Below are positions 57,759 to 64,000 of a stretch of DNA of 64,000 nt, piece after piece. Made by a program: the position numbers and the translations under genes. The DNA comes from Coptis chinensis (Eukaryota > Streptophyta > Magnoliopsida > Ranunculales > Ranunculaceae). The notes under the pieces were generated by a model. That model did not search any database. It saw only the letters and a list, made by a program, of their open reading frames with translations, and was not told the DNA's origin. Numbering within the stretch: position 1 is the first letter of the stretch; every line of letters begins with the position of its first letter. The stretch is taken from NCBI GenBank assembly GCA_015680905.1, contig CM027382.1, positions 24,029,501 to 24,093,500 of the forward strand, written 5' to 3'.

Positions 57759-59177
57759 ATTCAAGTTATCAAAGCTTAAATATTCTAATTTTGCTTAATA
57801 CAAGAGAGAGAGAGAGAGTTAAATCTACTTGTGTGAAATTAGTTCCATAGTTAAGAAGACTTCATCATGTTGTCTCTAACCTGTTTTGGGTTTATAGACA
57901 AACCCAAAATGGATTATATTAGAGCGACGATCACTAACAACATGCACATATCTTTAAGTTCATCTTGCTAGCATGAGAAATTGAATTGAGATTTCATCTC
58001 TGAAATACCATTTCAATTCCTGGTTCTATTCTACACCAGTCGTTCAATTTTCAAAGCCTGGTTTTACTAAAATGATCGCGCGCCGCGCGACTAGCCCCAA
58101 TATCACCTGGGTCGCGCACACGACCTTGTCTAGAATTCCAGACTCCAAACTTGATCGATCACTGACATTTTGTGACATGATGTAAAATATAACATATACC
58201 TCTAAGCAATGATTCAAATCTCCTAAAACAGAGCTTGATCTTCACATGAGCTTCATTAACCCTCCACAATGGAGGGTTTAGCTCATGATCATAAGAATCA
58301 ACAGAGATTTAATTAGAAGAAGTAGAAAAAGAGAAGAGAGAATTCTGATTTAATTTACACTTAAAAGAAAAGATTTTATTAGTAATTGGGAATGAAAGTT
58401 ATTACAATGTTTAGACGTACAAAACTAGAAAACATAAAAGCTTGCTTAGAAAATGTAAATGACTAAGTTCTAAAAATGGAGTAGTAAAACTATTGAGTAA
58501 AGTTTTTTTTTATCTTTTTTCCCTTAAAAATGAAGACTCTGACTCTCTTAAGCATAAGAGAGGGCTTCAATTTTTCTTTCCACCCACGTGAATCAACTAC
58601 TTTTTAATTCTACCACCTAATTTAATTAAGACTTTTATGCCAAAGTGCACAAAAGTCTTTCATAATTAATAATGGAGTTTGACTTGATTACACATTATGA
58701 GAGCGTGACTTGATCAATAATAGAGAACCAAATATTGTGGGTTCGCATAATAGGCCCCACATGTTTCGACCAGTGGTGGGTCTGAAAGTTGACTTTTTAT
58801 AAAGTCCTGCCTTTGTGTAGGGCTTGTCACACTAATCGTTCTGATGGTTCACTTGTCGAAATTGGAGTCCAGGTTCAGAAGATATACACATCGGAAATTT
58901 GATATTTTTTGGCACGTTAACCTTGTTATGACCTGGAAATATCATGTTTGAGTCATAAGCTTTAATCAGGCTTCATTAAGCTTCACATGGGCTAAATCAG
59001 AATATTTCATGTAGATACTATTCCGTGCTTAAATACTGGCTTTATTCTCATTTTTTCGTTGATTGCGAAAACCTGTAAAAGCACAAAAATACAATTAATT
59101 CATGATTATTACACACATAATTAACCAAAATATTATGTCTCTACGAGGTTTTATATTACAGTTTTGGGCGCTTATCA
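57501..59177 (-). mobile_element. LTR and primer-site fragment of an LTR retrotransposon
   Basis: In minus orientation an LTR of about 1.64 kb starts TGATAAGCGCCCAAAAC at 59177 and ends near 57534 (ggttgaaca). It is followed by tggcgccgctgccgggga (57511-57527 region), the usual plant LTR-element primer site. Only a few internal bases remain before transposase sequence resumes. The fragment is flanked by a direct repeat of about 132 bp of transposase sequence (57369-57500 and 59178-59309) instead of a 5-bp duplication, which suggests repair or recombination. No coding sequence remains. A truncated copy of the same LTR end lies at about 56446-56693. Confidence 0.75.
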
Positions 59178-59580
59178 GTAGTCGTTGAATACTGCAACAG
59201 ATTTCAACATATATGAGAAAATGTCTCTTTGCATTTTGTACCTTCGCCTAAACTTATGAGGAGGCCACCTACAAGGTGTTGTGAAATAATCTCTCAATAT
59301 AGCTTATTTACGTACATCACCACCATCTCTAAACGTATATGCTCTACCCAACACAAATCCACCTCACTTATCTATATCCACATCTTCAATGACTATTTGA
59401 GCTATTAATGCCCCAACAGTGAATAATAATTGTCTCCTCCTCCTCCTTCGCCTAACCATATCATTATGCTCATTTCTTACTCTTTCCATATAGTCATCTT
59501 GAGCGTCATCAACACCAGAAGATGAACTACTACTAGGTGCAAATAAACTTTGGTTGAATACAATATTATCTTGTCTAGAC
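59178..59580 (-). pseudogene. Harbinger transposase, N-terminal part
   Basis: A start at 59580 (MSRQDNIVFNQSLFAP) is followed by a Ser run, then an acidic and an Arg-rich stretch (DMVRRRRRRRQLLF) and a TAA stop after VDIDK. In the following sequence are GRAYTFRDGG, FTTPCRWPPHKFRRRYKMQR and DIFSYMLKS, the start of the usual PIF/Harbinger transposase. The gene then breaks at 59178 into the LTR fragment. Short copies of the last part recur at 56300-56430 and 57360-57500. Confidence 0.7.
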
Positions 59581-59960
59581 ATTTTTTTTCAATAGTGATT
59601 ATCACTTGGTTGTGGGGAAGAAGATTGTTGTTTGATCTGGAAGAAGAGTAAAACGAAATATGTAGTAGTCATATGTGATAGCTAGATTTTGGACCACTCC
59701 AATTGACAACACATTCTATCAAAATGTACTATACTGATCATGATGGATTTACATGACAACATATACCCTCAATAGTACCATCAATAATTCCAAAGTACCA
59801 AAGTCGCAGGACAAGTGACCTGTTTTCCAGACGGGATGTTTCATTCTGTCTCTGTATACCGGTTTTCATTCCGTCTCGGTTTACCAGATGGAATGAAACA
59901 TCCCCAATGGTATTGATTCTGAGTAAGAATGAAAGTAAGAAAACACACCTCCATAATAAT

Positions 59961-60610
59961 GGTAAAAGACTTGCCACACGGTAAAAGACTTATAACACCA
60001 TATATCTTTAATGACATTAGTACTTCAAAAGACTTGCCGCATGCGAATAAGAGAGCTAGGGGCCGTGGCACTCGCAGCACTTCCTCAAAAAAAAAAAAAA
60101 AAAGATTCATCCTATTCATATGCTATTCTCTCATGATTAACCCAACCAAACCCACCCAAAAACAAGAACCCACTAACCCTCACTTACTCTCTCTCTCTCA
60201 TTCGGCTCCACTAGTTATGGTTTCTTGCTTACTACATGTAAATTCATTCCGATTCAAAGACTTTTTTTTTTGCTAGGTTCAAACCAACACTCTTAGTTGA
60301 AAGTGCTTCAATTCTTATTCTATCTATACAAAATAGTGCTCATGTTAGGTTGAGTGCGTCGATTCTACGTAAGATTGAATCTAATTCTTTTGGTTATCCA
60401 ATTTAAATCTCCTTGTGATCCGAACTTGCCTCATAACGAAACCAAACCGATAATTCCTTGAGGATTTGATCTGAATAAGATCCAATTTTGTCGTGCATCA
60501 TATTTGCATAACCTAAAAGCGTAATAAAGTTGTTTCTAGCTAGTAAGGATCGCTATGCCCCAAAGTTTTGGTTGGACCATATCTTGTGACTGCTCAACCA
60601 TTGTTTTTAA
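59961..60610. other. spacer right of the Harbinger element
   Basis: A run of A (60086-60103) and ct-rich stretches. No gene recognised. Confidence 0.4.
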
Positions 60611-60800
60611 TAGGGGTGCCACTTTTTTCCGATAATCCGAAATCCGATCCGATATTTTTCCGAATTTGACAAAGATATTTGTGTTTCGATTTCCAAAATT
60701 CCAATATCCGAATTTTTCGAAAAATAATTTGATAGGAATTTGATGTGTTTTCAAAATCCGATCCGATTTCCAATTAATTTCCAAATTTTTAACATTTATT
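60611..60800. repeat. partial hAT-like MITE end (taggggtgcc, aatccgatccg type)
   Basis: It starts taggggtgccac and continues with words such as aatccgatccgatattt, as in the hAT MITE at 56.8-57.3 kb, but I find no matching right end. It is probably a truncated or diverged relative. Confidence 0.45.
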
Positions 60801-62613
60801 ATCGTCAATTATCACATATAACAACATTAAACAACAAATTCCCATCATATTTGAAAACCAAGAAATACCAAACACATATATAGTTACACACTCTACGAAA
60901 GCATCCCACATTATTTTTTCTTTTTTATAATACATTTATTGCTATCGTTTTATATGAATTTTGATATTTATCTAATATTTGTTTTGTGATTGGGTTCGAA
61001 ATATTAGTTTTAAAAAAATGAGTTTTTTTTTCGGTATGTTTGGTTGTCTGGGCGGCTCACCCTCACTTAATTTTCTGGCTCCGCCACTGGCCGCATGGTA
61101 ATAGAGTTTATCTCTAAATATTTACAAAATGGTTGAATTGTCTGTAGAAGTATAATTTGGTGAAATATAATTATTATAATAAAGCTTGTAAGCATATCCA
61201 ACCAACTTGGCTGGTGGAATTTCGCCTGCATAGGAGTGTCTCGATCATTCTATGATGACAATTTATGCCTACCTAGATGTCTAGTTTTTCCACGTGCATA
61301 CTTGACATGCATATTGGTTTGTTACCTTGAGTTGAAAAGAACCTCTATATATAATTGTATCTTTATGCTTTGTCCTAGCAATTGATGTTTATTCTCTTAA
61401 TGTTCCCTTTGTAATTCCCAACCACCATAAGTTTGATAATTCCCTATGTTGCCTTGATAATTTCTTCTATTTGACTGGTTATTGTGATCTTGAGGTAGAG
61501 AATTCCTTGTTGCAGAAAAAAAAAAGAGAATTATTGTCATTTATCCGACCAATATGGTGTATTTGTCTTCTCCATTATGATTAGTTGAAGGAGTTAATAT
61601 TATTTTTGGCACCATTTAACCTATTTGATATTTGATAAAAGAAATTGAAGAAAGTTATGAAGACTGAAATGATATTTGATTGAAAAAAATTATACAAAGA
61701 AAGTAATTAAGAAATTGAGCTTTTGATGGTGTTTTAATAGATGATCTAAGCATCATGAAGTTTATGGCTCTGATACCACGAAAATAAATTAGATGAGAAA
61801 AGAAACACTAACTTAAAATATAAAATATTATTTCACTATTTATATATTACAAAGTATCAGTTATCTATACAAGCTAGTGTACAATATTTGAGCATGTTAC
61901 AAGTTTGTTAAAATCAATTATACATAACTTTGTTGACAAGGATAAATTACTAAGCTAACTGTTGTTGAACTGACATTTTGATATGATGAGTTGCATGTCC
62001 TTCTTACTGTTGCTTTTCTATTCTTCTTTAGCGCGCTCTAGGTTGCTCATATATTAGGTATTTCATTTTCACTTAACTACATTGATGTTTATTACCTATT
62101 ACCTTACATCGTATCCATAATAATGTTGTTTGATAATATTTGTCATTTAATGTTATAAATCAATAACACCTCTCACTGGTCCTACATTTGTGTAAGTTTA
62201 GTAAAATAAAAATGTACAATAATAATTCACAAGATATAAATAGGCGTGAACTACTAAATGGTTTAGACACTCAAGTTTTTGGAATGTTACGGCCTAATTT
62301 TTGTGTTTCCAGTCTTAAGTTTCAACCTATTATAGATTTTGAACCATTAGTCAGTTAGTGGGTTATACACGAATGCACCGTCAAGGTTGGTATTCTGCTT
62401 AAAACTAACACAAATTCTCTTAGGGGTGGCTCAAGGCAATCGGGGGCCCTAAGCAAAGTTCCAATAAATAAAATTGTTACATCTTATAGATTTGTTTACG
62501 TTGTTATTTCATAACAATCTAAACCCTTAGTTTATTTAACAAAAAAATTAGAAGATAAAAATTATTGTAAAAATTGATCATAACATTTTCTGTTTTTTTT
62601 TTCTTGAATAATC
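60801..62613. other. AT-rich spacer with a solitary primer-site-like sequence
   Basis: At 61764-61777 the plus strand reads tggctctgatacca, the exact reverse complement of the initiator-Met primer site tggtatcagagcca used by many plant LTR elements. An old minus-oriented LTR may therefore begin near 61780 and extend right, but I could not find its other end. A ggggccctaagc word near 62442 belongs to a common plant MITE type. Confidence 0.4.
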
Positions 62614-62722
62614 TCCTCACAAACTTTTTTTTTTGTATATAATTGAATTTTATTAATAAAAAGAAGATAAATACAAAGTGAAGTAGAAACATAAAAGTGT
62701 TGTGAGGGAGATCCTCACAAAC
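62614..62722 (-). mobile_element. short antisense retroposon tail with 11-bp target duplication
   Basis: tcctcacaaac occurs at 62614-62624 and 62712-62722. Between them are 87 bp beginning with a T run (reverse of a poly-A tail). This is the layout of a strongly 5'-truncated LINE or SINE inserted in minus orientation. Confidence 0.65.
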
Positions 62723-64000
62723 ATAGAGATCCAAGACAAGACACTATAAATACACGAGGAAGGCTGAAAGAATAAAAAAAATGTCTTACAGTACAGCTTG
62801 AACACCGTAGCAGATCATGGCCAAACAACAATGTCACAAACTTGAAATTTCAATAAATTTATTTAACAAAGAGAGAGAGAAAAAAAAAAAAAATTCTACA
62901 CCAAATTAAACAATATAGAAAAACCAAAGAAAGCAAAAGAATGATAGAGATAAGATTGAAGTGATGGCTTCAATGCCTCACATTTGATAATTTGTCATAG
63001 GGTGATGAAGAAGTTTAATTAGTTATGGAGGCGTGCTAATTTATTTGTTGGAGAAGGCGAAAACGCGAGAGAAACGAAGGAGTTTAATGCGATTTTTTAA
63101 TTTCCAATTTTCTAAAGTAAAAACGTTTATCTAACCGATTAAAATAAATGAAAAAACAATAGTAAGTTTTTTTTCGCAATAAAATAATAAGAGACTGTAC
63201 GTGTACTAGAATATATTGGGGTCCCCTGGACTGCCGGTCCCAAACAGTTGCTTTTTTTGCTATAGGGTAGAGCGGGCCCTGTTATTCTCTACCATTTTAT
63301 ATTCAACTATCAAGTTTAATTTATATAAGAAATGTCAAAAAGTAATGTGGATTAGTTGCTTTAATCCACGTCATCGATAAGAAAATTGACACTATACATT
63401 AAAAAGTGGGTTGCCACACGGATTTTATTGAGTTGCTTGCGTCTAGGGATAAAACAAAATTGATGGTCTTTTCACTTTGCGTCCAATTGGTCCAAATACA
63501 GGACCCTCACTTTTTCCTAACTAGTAGTAGTATGAGTTCTGGAGCTGAGATTCTTTTTATGGTTGGCGAATGAACACATTCCCACATAGATTCGACGTGG
63601 GGAATGCTCACATTTTCCTCTGTTGCTCTTATGCTTAATTTGAAATAATAGGAAATTGTAGCAAGGAAGTTAGGTGCTAAGATTTAGTGGTCGACAACTC
63701 TTTTAATAACAACAAAATAATCTTGACGAATGTACGTAGAGGGTAATGTAATAGAGTCTTTTGTAAGGTAACTAGGTAAGTATGGCGTGTTCTACTCATG
63801 AATATATTGCGTGATCTTGAACCATAATGTTGTTCGAAGGTGTATCAATTAATCAGCACGTGTCCCCTACTTTTCCAATTAAATTCCCTACATATATATT
63901 ATTAATAGACGGCTGAACCCACCTAATGTTTTTTGGGATTGAGGTGCGGAAAATTCAAACCATAATGAGCCGGATTCACAGCACTAGTTAGTTGTTAATC
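62723..64000. other. AT-rich sequence to the right edge
   Basis: It contains an A run near 62881-62893 and a gggccctg word near 63273, possibly an old MITE end paired with the one near 62442. No coding gene recognised. Confidence 0.4.

Larger units (their letters stand above)
53600..59960. mobile_element. PIF/Harbinger DNA transposon, rearranged
   Basis: The two genes typical of plant PIF/Harbinger elements are present and converge: a Myb/SANT-like ORF1 on plus (53902-54860) and a DDE transposase on minus (59580-55409, interrupted). Both flanks carry short words of the type gacgggatgtttcattc in opposite orientations (near 53640, 53690 and 53735 on the left, 59829 and 59892 on the right). This supports subterminal binding sites and places the ends near 53.5-53.6 and 59.95-60.0 kb. 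I could not define exact terminal repeats or a TWA target duplication. Inside are an LTR fragment, a 538-bp tandem duplication and a hAT MITE. Confidence 0.75.

Noticed and set aside
59738..60119. Overlapping minus-strand frames right of the Harbinger transposase
   Set aside because: They read through subterminal repeats and an A run; no motif.
60536..60808. 90-codon minus-strand frame
   Set aside because: Translation of the aatccgatccg repeat of a partial MITE.
1..64000. CRISPR array or bacterial-type operon
   Set aside because: No regularly spaced identical repeats with unique spacers; gene structure is plant nuclear with introns.

Overview
This is nuclear DNA from a flowering plant, most likely a eudicot. 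The window is AT-rich and its genes are split by GT-AG introns. The recognisable proteins are plant types: an ABA 8'-hydroxylase of the CYP707A family, a plant centrin and a 123-residue sterol carrier protein 2. The spaces between genes are filled with nested plant transposable elements: Tat-type Ty3/gypsy, TRIM, LINE, MULE, PIF/Harbinger, hAT and CACTA. I cannot name the species.

Layout. (1) 1-22.5 kb holds minus-strand gene fragments that keep introns: an actin pseudogene, a PH-domain (plant SWAP70-like) pseudogene and further unidentified exon-like blocks. A 12.07-kb Tat-lineage LTR retrotransposon (3667-15731, 5-bp target duplication) sits between the actin and PH-domain fragments. It lies in minus orientation and carries two diverged copies of an opposite-strand gene. 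A CACTA-like end starts near 18.67 kb. (2) 22.5-38 kb is a gene-free transposon zone. It contains a Tourist MITE, a cluster of palindromes, and a 4.6-kb MULE-like element. That element holds plant-mobile-domain coding remains, a nested 971-bp TRIM and a nested hAT MITE. (3) 38.0-47.2 kb is the genic core, all on the plus strand: CYP707A (9 exons), centrin (7 coding exons, the first only the ATG) and SCP2 (4 exons). A 143-bp inverted-repeat element with two ABRE/G-box cores sits in the CYP707A promoter. A 5'-truncated antisense LINE with a 17-bp target duplication lies in centrin intron 6. (4) 47.2-53.3 kb has degenerate direct repeats, a frameshifted KAPA-synthase (biotin pathway) pseudogene, a 220-bp foldback element and a tRNA-Ser(GCU) gene. 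(5) 53.5-60 kb is a wrecked PIF/Harbinger element: a Myb-like ORF1 and a DDE transposase, convergent. It has been rearranged by an LTR fragment, a 538-bp tandem duplication and a hAT MITE placed in only one of the two copies. (6) 60-64 kb is AT-rich with transposon scraps.

Only CYP707A, centrin, SCP2 and the tRNA look like intact host genes. CYP707A inactivates abscisic acid, centrin is a Ca2+-binding EF-hand protein, and SCP2 is a peroxisomal lipid carrier; they share no obvious pathway. I see no clear new cellular system. The most unusual items are the duplicated antisense gene inside the retrotransposon, the co-oriented captured gene fragments, and the inverted-repeat element that supplies G-boxes to an ABA-catabolism promoter.
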